A stretch of 5,953 bases of DNA from Pseudomonadota bacterium (GTDB taxonomy: Bacteria > Pseudomonadota > Alphaproteobacteria > Rhodospirillales > 2-02-FULL-58-16). A program made the position numbers and the translations under genes. Shown here piece after piece: positions 1 through 5,953 of the stretch (positions within the stretch are counted from its first letter, which is position 1; each line of letters begins with the position of its first letter). The notes under the pieces were generated by a model, which worked only from the letters and a program-made list of their open reading frames with translations, did no database searches and was not told the origin of the DNA. The stretch covers positions 1 to 5,953 of the forward strand of contig JADFTO010000166.1 in the NCBI GenBank assembly GCA_022560215.1, written 5' to 3'.

Positions 1-153
1 CACCGGAGGCCGCCTTCTTTTGCCCCGTGGCGTCGTTACGCCCCTCATCCGATGCGCAAGCATCGCCTTTCGGAGCGTGCCTAGCCACGGGACAAAATAA
101 TCCCGGTCAAATGGTTCCTATCAATCCTGACCCGCTCTAAGCAGGCCGGCGCC
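1..153. other. Non-coding region downstream of grpE with several inverted repeats
   Basis: No credible protein or tRNA gene is visible here. Seen directly: an 8-bp perfect inverted repeat, CCCGTGGC (24-31) with GCCACGGG (84-91). Inside it are two perfect hairpins: GGCGT-CGTT-ACGCC (29-42) and CGATGC-GCAA-GCATCG (50-65), the second with a GNRA-type loop when read on the plus strand. A further hairpin, CGGGA (88-92) with TCCCG (101-105), shares bases 88-91 with the 8-bp repeat, so the two cannot form together. None is followed by a clear T-run on either strand, so a classical intrinsic terminator for grpE is not evident. The stretch could be the grpE 3' untranslated region, an interspersed palindromic repeat, or part of an RNA gene or leader continuing left of the window. 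I cannot choose between these. Confidence 0.5.
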
Positions 154-1071
154 TCAAAGCTCCTTGTCCAGATGGGTGCCCGTGGTCTCGTCCGCGGTGT
201 CCGCCTGCTTCTCGTAGGCCGCCGCCTTGCCCGGGGCCGCCGGGTCCGGCTTGTCATCCGGGATCTTGTCCGGTTCCGCCTTGGGGCCGCCCTTGGATAC
301 CCCCACCTTGGCCGGGCGCAAGAGGCGGCCGTTGATCATGAAACCCGGCTGCATCACCTGGACCACGGTGCCCGTGGGCTGGCTCTCGTCCTCGATCTCG
401 AACATGGCCTCGTGGACGTTGTGGTCGAACCTCTGGCCCATGGCCTCGATGGGCTTGATGCCGGCGCGCTCGAAGGCGTTCAGCATCTCGCGCTCGGTTA
501 TCTTGACGCCCGTGATCAACTGTTCGAGCCGCTCGCCTGAATCCCCGCCCTCGTCCGCCCCATCGTCGGTGTCCGCCCCGCCCACCGCCTCGCCGTCTTC
601 CTTACCGGGGCCGGCGACGCTTTCCAGGGCCCGGCGCAGGTTGTCGCCCACGCCCAGCATCTCGCGGGCGAAGTTGGCGATGGCATAGCGCGACGCATCG
701 GCGCGGTTGCGCTCGGCGCGGCGGCGCACGTTTTCCATCTCGGCCAGGGCGCGCAGCAGCTTGTCCTTGAGGTCGGCCACCTCGGCCTCCAGGTCGGCGG
801 GCTCTTCGTCGGGCAAGTCATCGGGCTCTCCGGACTCGTCATCGGGCTCCCCGGGGCCTTCCCGATCCACGTCCCGATCCGCCTCCCCGGCCTGGACCGC
901 GCCCGTTTCCCCGGCCTTTTCCTCGGCCTGGACCGCGCCCGTTTCCTCGACCTTTTCCTCGACCTTTTCCCCGGCCTTTTCCCCGGCCTTTTCCCCGGCC
1001 TTTTCCCCGGCCTCGGGTTCCGGCGGCGCGCCTTCGGCGCCGTTTTCTTCGTCTTCCTTCTTTGCGGACAT
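154..1071 (-). CDS. grpE: GrpE, nucleotide exchange factor of the DnaK (Hsp70) chaperone
   Basis: GrpE works in the cytoplasm as a dimer that releases ADP from DnaK. The 305-residue product has the family signature: FDHNVHEAM (215-223), then GFMINGRLLRPAKVGVSKG (243-261), which forms the beta domain that contacts DnaK. A charged helix (about 93-150) supplies the dimer coiled coil. The ATG at 1071 is chosen because GGAGG (1076-1080) lies 4 nt upstream of it; a TTG six codons further up has no such site. The protein is far longer than the roughly 200 residues usual for the family. It has an acidic, low-complexity N-terminal tail (1-92) built partly from AGEK and TGAVQA repeats, a 26-residue Gly/Asp/Glu insertion (154-179) between the long helix and the helix bundle, and a C-terminal tail of about 45 residues after the beta domain. 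The gene follows hrcA by 10 nt in one operon. Identity is secure; the role of the extensions is unknown. Confidence 0.97.
   Translation of the reverse strand: MSAKKEDEENGAEGAPPEPEAGEKAGEKAGEKAGEKVEEKVEETGAVQAEEKAGETGAVQAGEADRDVDREGPGEPDDESGEPDDLPDEEPADLEAEVADLKDKLLRALAEMENVRRRAERNRADASRYAIANFAREMLGVGDNLRRALESVAGPGKEDGEAVGGADTDDGADEGGDSGERLEQLITGVKITEREMLNAFERAGIKPIEAMGQRFDHNVHEAMFEIEDESQPTGTVVQVMQPGFMINGRLLRPAKVGVSKGGPKAEPDKIPDDKPDPAAPGKAAAYEKQADTADETTGTHLDKEL
818..854 (-). repeat. Short imperfect tandem repeat, 21-bp period, inside grpE
   Basis: The 16-bp string TCATCGGGCTCTCCGG (818-833, plus-strand reading) recurs at 839-854 with one base changed. It encodes two GEPDD motifs (residues 74-78 and 81-85) in the acidic N-terminal tail of GrpE. 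It adds to the larger repeat array next to it and keeps the reading frame. Confidence 0.7.
889..1012 (-). repeat. In-frame minisatellite (36-bp x2, then 12-bp x4-6) in grpE
   Basis: Reading the plus strand, a 36-bp unit at 889-924 is repeated at 925-960 with two base differences. Then comes a 12-bp unit TTTTCCCCGGCC in four identical copies (965-976, 977-988, 989-1000, 1001-1012). It is preceded by diverged 12-bp copies at 953-964 and 941-952. In GrpE these encode four AGEK units (residues 21-36), VEEK and VEET variants, and two TGAVQA blocks (44-49, 56-61). Unit sizes are multiples of three, so gain or loss of copies changes length without a frameshift. Identity of the four AGEK copies at every base, third positions included, points to recent expansion by slippage or unequal recombination. 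Confidence 0.92.
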
Positions 1072-1075
1072 GTTT

Positions 1076-1080
1076 CCTCC
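1076..1080 (-). promoter_or_regulatory. Ribosome binding site of grpE (GGAGG)
   Basis: A consensus Shine-Dalgarno GGAGG sits 4 nt before the ATG at 1071 and starts one base after the hrcA stop codon (1084-1082). It fixes the grpE start and suggests that ribosomes finishing hrcA can begin again on grpE. Confidence 0.85.
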
Positions 1081-1081
1081 G

Positions 1082-2122
1082 TTAACCAATCAGGTGACTG
1101 ATGAGCTTGGCAGTGTAATCGACCATGGGAATGATGCGCGCGTAGTTCATGCGCGCCGGGCCGATGACGCCGATGGCGCCGACCACCTGTTCCCTCTTGT
1201 CCTGGTAGGGGCCGACGATGATGGCGCACCCGGCCATTTCGAACAGGGGGTTTTCGGCGCCGATGAAGATCTGCACGCCCTCGGCGGTGTCGGCGAGTGA
1301 CAGCACCTTGAGCATCATCTCCTTGGTCTCGAGGGCCGAAAACAGCGACCGGATGCGCTCCAGGTGGGCCGCCCCCTCAACGTCCTCCAAAAGGTTGGCC
1401 TGGCCGCGCACGATCAGGGTGCCGCCCGAGTTTCCACCGGCCCAGGTGGCCAGGCCCCCTTCCACCACCCGGGCCGTCAGGTCATCGAGCTGGGCGCGCT
1501 GGCTATCCAGTTCGCTCAAGATCTCGTCCCGGGCCTCGTTCAGGGTGCGCCCCACCAGGCGGGCGCTCAGGTAGTTGGTGGCCTCCACCAGGGCCGACGG
1601 CGGCAGGTGCCGGGTGGTCTCCAGGATGCGGTTCTCGACCACCCCGCTCTCGGTGACCATGATCACCAGGGCGCGGCCCGGGCTGAGGTTGACGAACTCG
1701 ATGTGACGCAGCGGGCTGTCCGTCTTCGGCGCCACCACCAGGCCGGCGCAGTGGGAAAGGCCGGAAAGGACCGTTGAGGCTTCCTCGAGAAGACCCTCCA
1801 GGCTGGTCCCGGCGGTGGCGCATTGGGCCTCGATGCTCTGCCGCTCCTCGCGGGTCAGGTCGCCCAGCTCCAACAGGCCGTCCACGAACAGGCGCAGCCC
1901 CGCCTCGGTGGGCAGGCGCCCGGCCGAGGTGTGGGGGGCATACAGCAACCCCGCCTCTTCCAGGTCGGCCATCACGTTGCGCACGCTGGCCGGCGACAGG
2001 CCCAGGTCCAGGTTCTTGGCCAGGGTGCGCGAGCCGACGGGCTCCCCCGTCTTCAGGTAGGAATCGACGATCTGGCGGAAAACCTCGCGGGAGCGGTCGT
2101 TGAGTTCTGTGATCGTGGTCAT
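1082..2122 (-). CDS. hrcA: HrcA, heat-inducible transcription repressor
   Basis: HrcA is the dimeric repressor that binds CIRCE operators, classically before groESL and sometimes dnaK operons, and whose activity depends on the GroEL chaperonin. The 346-residue product is full length for the family. An N-terminal winged helix (about 5-75) carries PVGSRTLA (28-35), the recognition-helix segment SPASVRNVMADLEEAGLL (43-60) and the HTSAGRLPT wing (64-72). The rest has the GAF-like and dimerisation regions, ending with GVIGPARMNYARIIPMVDY near the C-terminus, a conserved HrcA stretch. The ATG at 2122 is preceded by a modest GAGG about 10 nt upstream. It is the first gene of an operon with grpE, read from a promoter at about 2150-2178. 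No CIRCE inverted repeat (TTAGCACTC-N9-GAGTGCTAA) is seen upstream, so autorepression by the standard operator is not supported here. Its targets may be elsewhere, for example groESL (inference). Confidence 0.97.
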   Translation of the reverse strand: MTTITELNDRSREVFRQIVDSYLKTGEPVGSRTLAKNLDLGLSPASVRNVMADLEEAGLLYAPHTSAGRLPTEAGLRLFVDGLLELGDLTREERQSIEAQCATAGTSLEGLLEEASTVLSGLSHCAGLVVAPKTDSPLRHIEFVNLSPGRALVIMVTESGVVENRILETTRHLPPSALVEATNYLSARLVGRTLNEARDEILSELDSQRAQLDDLTARVVEGGLATWAGGNSGGTLIVRGQANLLEDVEGAAHLERIRSLFSALETKEMMLKVLSLADTAEGVQIFIGAENPLFEMAGCAIIVGPYQDKREQVVGAIGVIGPARMNYARIIPMVDYTAKLISHLIG

Positions 2123-2149
2123 GATCCAAGGGCCTCGTGGGCTGGGGTG

Positions 2150-2178
2150 AATTTATGTGTCCCCGGGGCCAGCGTCAA
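2150..2178 (-). promoter_or_regulatory. Probable promoter of hrcA-grpE
   Basis: On the minus strand, TTGACG (2178-2173) and TAAATT (2155-2150) are separated by exactly 17 nt, a good sigma70-type arrangement (5/6 and 4/6 matches to consensus). It would give a leader of about 20 nt before the hrcA ATG at 2122. The spacer holds the perfect palindrome CCCCGGGG (2161-2168). The same bases can also be read loosely as a heat-shock sigma promoter (GTTGAC with CACATAAAT), but the match is weaker. No transcription data support either reading. Confidence 0.6.
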
Positions 2179-2186
2179 CGGACTCG

Positions 2187-2210
2187 GGGGTTTACGCGGG
2201 GGTTTACGCG
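2187..2210. repeat. Perfect 12-bp tandem duplication in the hrcA/rph intergenic region
   Basis: GGGGTTTACGCG occurs at 2187-2198 and again, identical and directly adjacent, at 2199-2210. It lies just upstream of the hrcA -35 element, where an activator or other regulator would bind. The second copy overlaps the best -35 candidate for rph. Spacing of 12 bp puts the two copies on nearly the same helix face. It could be a pair of protein-binding half-sites or a chance slippage duplication. Confidence 0.75.
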
Positions 2211-2231
2211 GACAATCGCCCGCGCTAGCTT
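2203..2231 (+). promoter_or_regulatory. Weak candidate promoter of rph-rdgB-hemW
   Basis: TTTACG (2203-2208) and TAGCTT (2226-2231) are 17 nt apart on the plus strand, about 30 nt before the rph start. Matches to sigma70 consensus are only 4/6 and 3/6, so this is the best available candidate rather than a confident call. The -35 lies in the second copy of the 12-bp tandem repeat. Confidence 0.3.
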
Positions 2232-2261
2232 GACCGTCCCGCCCCCGATCGAGGATGCCCC

Positions 2262-2981
<720 letters not shown>

Positions 2982-3026
2982 GGGCATGGGGGCGGGTGCG
3001 TGTACCGCCGGCGCGGCCCGTCGCTC

Positions 3027-3034
3027 GAGGGAGA
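3027..3034 (+). promoter_or_regulatory. Ribosome binding site that fixes the rdgB start
   Basis: GAGGGAGA lies 4 nt before a GTG at 3039. An in-frame GTG at 3000 would add 13 residues (a basic, unconserved stretch) and lacks a comparable site, so 3039 is preferred. Confidence 0.75.
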
Positions 3035-3038
3035 CCCC

Positions 3039-3647
3039 GTGACCGGCGCCAGGCGGTTCGCCGGCGGCCGGCTGGTGATCGCCAGCCACAATCCCGGCAA
3101 GGTGGACGAGTTCGCGGCCCTGCTCGAATCATTTAATGCCCAAGTGGTCTCCGCCGCCGGCCTCGGCCTGCCGGAACCGGACGAATCGGGCGCCACCTTC
3201 GCCGCCAACGCCGAAATCAAGGCCATGTCGGCCGCCCGGCATTCCGGTTTTCCTGCCATGGCCGACGATTCCGGCCTGGTGGTGGAAGCGCTCGCCGGCG
3301 CGCCCGGCATCCACTCGGCCCGCTGGGCCGGGCCCGGCCGGGATTTCGCCATGGCCATGAAAAAAGTGGAGGACGAACTCGCCGGCGCCGGCGACCGGCG
3401 CGCCTACTTCGCCTGCGCGCTGGCCCTGGGCTGGCCCGACGGCCACTCGGAGACCTTTCAGGGAGAGGTCCACGGACGCCTGGTCTGGCCGCCCCGGGGC
3501 GGCAGCGGCTTCGGTTACGACCCCATGTTCGTGCCCCGCGGCCATGACCTGACCTTCGGCGAGATGGACCCGGCGGCCAAGCACGCCATCAGCCACCGGG
3601 CCGCGGCCTTCGGGAAACTCGCCGCCGCCTGCCTCGACCATGCCTGA
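3039..3647 (+). CDS. rdgB: RdgB/HAM1 family dITP/XTP pyrophosphatase
   Basis: The enzyme hydrolyses non-canonical purine nucleoside triphosphates (dITP, ITP, XTP) to monophosphate and pyrophosphate, keeping deaminated bases out of DNA and RNA; it is a cytoplasmic, metal-dependent dimer. The 202-residue product has all family landmarks: ASHNPGK (15-21) for triphosphate binding, TFAANAEIKA (53-62), ADDSGLVVEAL (75-85) with the catalytic aspartate pair D76-D77, GAPGIHSARWAG (87-98), SGFGYDPMFVP (156-166) and KHAISHRAAA (181-190) for base recognition. The start is GTG, chosen for its Shine-Dalgarno at 3027-3034. It lies 57 bp after rph, and its last 8 bp overlap the start of hemW, implying translational coupling. 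Confidence 0.96.
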   Translation: MTGARRFAGGRLVIASHNPGKVDEFAALLESFNAQVVSAAGLGLPEPDESGATFAANAEIKAMSAARHSGFPAMADDSGLVVEALAGAPGIHSARWAGPGRDFAMAMKKVEDELAGAGDRRAYFACALALGWPDGHSETFQGEVHGRLVWPPRGGSGFGYDPMFVPRGHDLTFGEMDPAAKHAISHRAAAFGKLAAACLDHA

Positions 3648-4779
3648 GCGCCGCCCCCTCGCCGTCTACGTCCACTGGCCCTTCTGCCGCTCGAAGTGCC
3701 CCTACTGCGACTTCAACAGCCACGTCGAGACGTCCGTGGACCAGGACCGCTGGCGGGCGGCCCTGCTCGCCGAGCTGGATCATTGCGCCAACGAAACGGA
3801 AGGCAGGCCCGCGGTGAGCCTCTATTTCGGCGGCGGCACGCCGTCCCGCATGGAGCCCCGGACCGTGGCCGCCCTGATCGCCGCGGTCCGGGAACGCTGG
3901 CCCCCGGTTGGGGACTTGGAGGTCACCTTGGAGGCCAACCCCTCGTCCGCCGCCGGCCTCGGGGCTTTCCTCGAGGCCGGGGTCAACCGGGTGTCGATCG
4001 GCGTCCAGTCCTTGGACGACGAGCGGCTGGCCTTCCTCGGGCGCTGGCATTCGGCGGCAGAGGCGCTGGCCGCGGTCGCCGAGGCCGCCCGCTTCCCCCG
4101 TCATTCCTTCGATTTGATCTACGGGCTCCCCGGCCAGACCGTGGACGGCTGGAAGGCGGAGCTGGCCCGGGCCCTGGAGATCGCCGGCGAACACCTGTCG
4201 GTCTACCAACTCACCGTCGAGCCGGGCACGGCGTTTTTCGCCCAAGGCGTGGAAGAAGCCCCGGAGGCTTTGGCCGCCACCCTTTTCGAGGTTACCCAGG
4301 ACCTGCTCGAAGGCGCCGGGCTGCCGGCCTACGAGGTCTCCAACCACGCCCGGCCCGGGGCGGAATGCCGGCACAACCTTTTCTGCTGGCGCGGCGGCGA
4401 TTATGTGGGGCTAGGCCCCGGCGCCCACGGGCGGCTCGCGGACGACGGCGGCGGGGCCCGGGCCAGCCACCAGATCGCGGCCCCCGACCGCTGGCTCCGG
4501 GCCGTCGAGGACCAAGGCTTCGGGACGGCCAAGAGCACGCGCTTGAGCCCCCTTCAGCGCCGGGAAGAGATCTTGATGACCGGGCTGCGCCTGACGGAAG
4601 GCGTCGAGGCCGACCGCTTCGCGGCGGCAGCCGGCCAATCGCTGGAGGACTTCCTGGACCCGGCCCGGCTGGCGCCCCTGGCCGAGGGCGGGTTCATCGA
4701 GTGGGACGGCCAGGGCTTGCGCACCACGCTTAAGGGCCGCCTTTGCCTCAACGCCGTGATCGGGAAGCTGCTGGCTTAG
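3640..4779 (+). CDS. hemW: HemW, radical-SAM-family heme chaperone
   Basis: HemW resembles coproporphyrinogen III dehydrogenase HemN and was long annotated as such, but work on the family shows that it binds heme and delivers it to respiratory proteins. The 379-residue product has the CxxxCxxC cluster motif (C16, C20, C23 in FCRSKCPYCDFN), the SAM-binding GGGTPS (about 65-70), EANPSS, NRVSIGVQSL and the HemN_C C-terminal region, and is of normal length. It lacks the fourth cysteine of true HemN (CxxxCxxCxC), since F follows CD, which supports HemW over HemN. The family's HNxxYW motif reads HNLFCW here (245-250): the tyrosine is a cysteine, C249, codon TGC at 4384-4386. The following DYVGLGPGAHG is intact. 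The ATG at 3640 overlaps the rdgB stop by 8 bp with no strong Shine-Dalgarno of its own, so translation is probably coupled. It is the last gene of the rph-rdgB-hemW group. Confidence 0.95.
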   Translation: MPERRPLAVYVHWPFCRSKCPYCDFNSHVETSVDQDRWRAALLAELDHCANETEGRPAVSLYFGGGTPSRMEPRTVAALIAAVRERWPPVGDLEVTLEANPSSAAGLGAFLEAGVNRVSIGVQSLDDERLAFLGRWHSAAEALAAVAEAARFPRHSFDLIYGLPGQTVDGWKAELARALEIAGEHLSVYQLTVEPGTAFFAQGVEEAPEALAATLFEVTQDLLEGAGLPAYEVSNHARPGAECRHNLFCWRGGDYVGLGPGAHGRLADDGGGARASHQIAAPDRWLRAVEDQGFGTAKSTRLSPLQRREEILMTGLRLTEGVEADRFAAAAGQSLEDFLDPARLAPLAEGGFIEWDGQGLRTTLKGRLCLNAVIGKLLA

Positions 4780-4973
4780 AGCACTATCCAGTTAGTTGGG
4801 ATCAATTTGATGGGAGCAAATCGGTTCATCCGGGCAGGAGGGTCGGGCCCGTCGATTGCCCCAAGCCTCAATCTCCGACACTGGATTGCACCAAGGACCC
4901 GCCCACCATCACCTGCTCTTAGGGGTGCCCCGATTCAAGGCCGCGGAGCGGTTAGGGGGGCGCTATCGGCGGC
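4780..4973. other. Convergent intergenic region with a low-GC patch
   Basis: This 194-bp gap separates hemW (plus) from the convergent right-hand gene (minus). The first 50 or so bases have only about 45% G+C by eye, against roughly 70% around them. They contain a small perfect hairpin, ATTTG (4805-4809) with CAAAT (4817-4821). AGAGCA at 4778-4783 and TGCTCT at 4914-4919 are inverted copies, as are ATCCAGT (4786-4792) and ACTGGAT (4880-4886), but these are short enough to arise by chance. GGGGTGCCCC (4922-4931) is a palindrome. No hairpin plus T-run is seen for either strand, so no intrinsic terminator can be called. The patch may be a degenerate interspersed intergenic repeat; I cannot confirm that from one copy. 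Confidence 0.5.
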
Positions 4974-5953
4974 TCAGTAGATGGCCGGCTCGAAGGTTTC
5001 CGGGGCCTCGCTGATGACCTTGAACCCCCGGGGCAGGACCTGGAGCACGGCCAGCCCGCGTTCCGTCACCCCTTCGGGGAGCAGGCGGAAAATGCCGTCC
5101 CGGCCCCAGAAGCCGCTGGCCTGTGTCAGGGCCTCGGCGGAGAAATCGGAGCCGTCCTTGGCCAGCACGGCGGCCAGCGCCGTGGCGTCGTAGGCCAGCG
5201 TCGCCAAGCGGTGCGGCGGCTTGCCGTAGGTTTTCCGGTAGCGGGCCTCGAACCCGGCGCGGGCGGCGGGCGGCGGGGCGGCGAACCAGCCCCCGACCAG
5301 GGCCGGCTCGGCGCCGAGGCCGGGTTCTTCCCAGCGCCCGGTGCCCAGCATCTTGATCTTGGCCGGGTCCACGTCGAAGAAGGGCAGCAGGGCGGCGATG
5401 GCCTGGAGCCTCCTGCCCCCGTCGGCAACCAGCAGGGCATCGAAGGGCAAATCGCCGACGGTCTGCAGCTTCGCCAGCCGCCTCAGCGCCCGCCGGGCGA
5501 TCTCGTCGTCCCGGGCCCTGAGCTGGGAGCGCTGGCTCACCAGGGCCCCGCGGCGGGCATCGTAGTTGGCGAGCCGCCTGACCGCGGCGGAGAAGTCGCT
5601 GGCGCCTGGATCGTAGAACTGGATGCGGCTGACGACGGCTCCCTCGGCGGCACGGCCCAGCGCCGCCACCACCTTTTCCCCGTATTCGTTGTCCGGGGCC
5701 AGGGCGGCGAAGCGCCGGAGGCCCCGGGAGCGGGCGAAGGCCACCACCCTTTGCACCTCGGCCTCGGGCAGGAATCCCATGGTGAAAATGCCGTTTCCCG
5801 CCACCGAACGGTCGCTCGAAAAGCCGAGCACGGTGACGTTGGCCGCCCGCGCCGCCGGCGTCACCGCGCGCACCGAGGAGGCCAGCAAGGGCCCGAGGAT
5901 CACCGAGGCGCCGTCGCCGATGGCGAGCGCCGCCGCCTCCGCCGCCCCCTCGG
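4974..5953 (-). CDS. LpoA-like penicillin-binding protein activator, Peripla_BP_6 fold (partial, N-terminus outside window)
   Basis: The frame is open from the right edge of the window to a TGA at 4976-4974, giving the C-terminal 325 residues; the start and any signal peptide or lipobox lie beyond 5953. The visible part is a type-1 periplasmic-binding-protein fold. GASVILGPLLASSVRAVTPAA is the usual ligand-domain opening, NVTVLGFSSDRSVAGNGIF and AALAPDNEYG are typical of the alphaproteobacterial family annotated 'penicillin-binding protein activator' (related to the C-terminal domain of LpoA), and FDALLVADGGRRLQAIAALL and LATLAYDATALAAVLA complete the second lobe. By family analogy it should be an outer-membrane or periplasmic protein that helps peptidoglycan synthases, but the solute-binding fold is shared with branched-chain amino-acid ABC transporter binding proteins. 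No ABC transporter gene is in view, which favours the cell-wall reading. It converges on hemW and is transcribed separately. Confidence 0.85.
   Translation of the reverse strand, partial: EGAAEAAALAIGDGASVILGPLLASSVRAVTPAARAANVTVLGFSSDRSVAGNGIFTMGFLPEAEVQRVVAFARSRGLRRFAALAPDNEYGEKVVAALGRAAEGAVVSRIQFYDPGASDFSAAVRRLANYDARRGALVSQRSQLRARDDEIARRALRRLAKLQTVGDLPFDALLVADGGRRLQAIAALLPFFDVDPAKIKMLGTGRWEEPGLGAEPALVGGWFAAPPPAARAGFEARYRKTYGKPPHRLATLAYDATALAAVLAKDGSDFSAEALTQASGFWGRDGIFRLLPEGVTERGLAVLQVLPRGFKVISEAPETFEPAIY

Noticed and set aside
88..105. Intrinsic terminator of grpE
   Set aside because: The 5-bp stem is short and no T-run follows it on the minus strand; the T-rich part is in the loop.
1..153. 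tRNA gene suggested by GGTTC and clustered hairpins
   Set aside because: No acceptor stem, no proper T-loop consensus and no anticodon arm can be fitted on either strand.
1072..1089. Upstream TTG start for grpE that would extend the protein by six residues into hrcA
   Set aside because: The ATG at 1071 has a consensus GGAGG at the right distance, which would lie inside the extended coding sequence.
516..1229. Long minus-strand reading frame (237 codons) overlapping grpE and the end of hrcA
   Set aside because: It is a frame-shifted shadow of grpE; its Arg/Lys/Pro/Gly repeats are the off-frame reading of the AGEK minisatellite.
2123..2261. CIRCE operator for HrcA
   Set aside because: Neither TTAGCACTC nor GAGTGCTAA, nor a near match in the right arrangement, is present.
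3000..3038. Upstream in-frame GTG start for rdgB
   Set aside because: No ribosome binding site, and the extra 13 residues do not match the family's N-terminus; the GTG at 3039 has GAGGGAGA before it.
3696..4733. Plus-strand reading frame of 345 codons inside hemW
   Set aside because: Arg/Gly/Pro-rich off-frame shadow; the hemW frame carries the catalytic motifs.
4778..4919. Inverted AGAGCA / TGCTCT as ends of an insertion sequence
   Set aside because: Six-base matches are expected by chance over this span, there is no transposase and no target-site duplication.
4810..4980. Plus-strand small ORF of 56 codons in the hemW-downstream gap
   Set aside because: No Shine-Dalgarno, no recognisable domain, low-complexity composition, and it overlaps the stop of the convergent gene; open frames this long are common by chance at this GC.

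Overview
This is a GC-rich window of close-packed housekeeping genes. It most likely comes from an alphaproteobacterium of the Rhodospirillales type. The grounds are the protein families, the divergent hrcA-grpE / rph-rdgB-hemW arrangement, and a neighbouring gene of the Peripla_BP_6 'penicillin-binding protein activator' family. The taxonomic placement is inference from familiarity with such loci, not a computed result.

Layout from left to right. (1) Positions 1-153 are non-coding downstream of grpE and hold several short perfect inverted repeats that could fold as RNA. (2) On the minus strand, hrcA (2122 to 1082) and grpE (1071 to 154) form a two-gene heat-shock operon, separated by 10 nt that carry the grpE Shine-Dalgarno sequence. 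(3) The 139-bp divergent intergenic region (2123-2261) holds a good sigma70-like promoter for hrcA-grpE, a perfect 12-bp tandem duplication and a weak candidate promoter for rph. No CIRCE operator is present. (4) On the plus strand, rph, rdgB and hemW follow one another; rdgB and hemW overlap by 8 bp, so this is probably one transcript. (5) A 194-bp convergent gap (4780-4973) starts with a patch of clearly lower GC. (6) On the minus strand, the C-terminal 325 residues of a LpoA-like periplasmic-binding-fold protein run off the right edge.

Functionally, HrcA represses heat-shock genes and GrpE is the nucleotide-exchange factor of DnaK, so the left operon serves protein folding. RNase PH trims RNA 3' ends, RdgB removes non-canonical purine nucleoside triphosphates, and HemW is a radical-SAM-related heme chaperone; they share an operon but no obvious pathway. 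The right-hand gene probably belongs to the cell envelope.

I see no mobile element, CRISPR array, toxin-antitoxin pair or defence system. The observations most worth a second look are local: an expanded repeat-encoded acidic tail and an acidic insertion in GrpE, a Tyr-to-Cys change in the HNxxYW motif of HemW, the tandem repeat and promoter layout between hrcA and rph, and the structured, possibly mutually exclusive hairpins in the first 110 bases.
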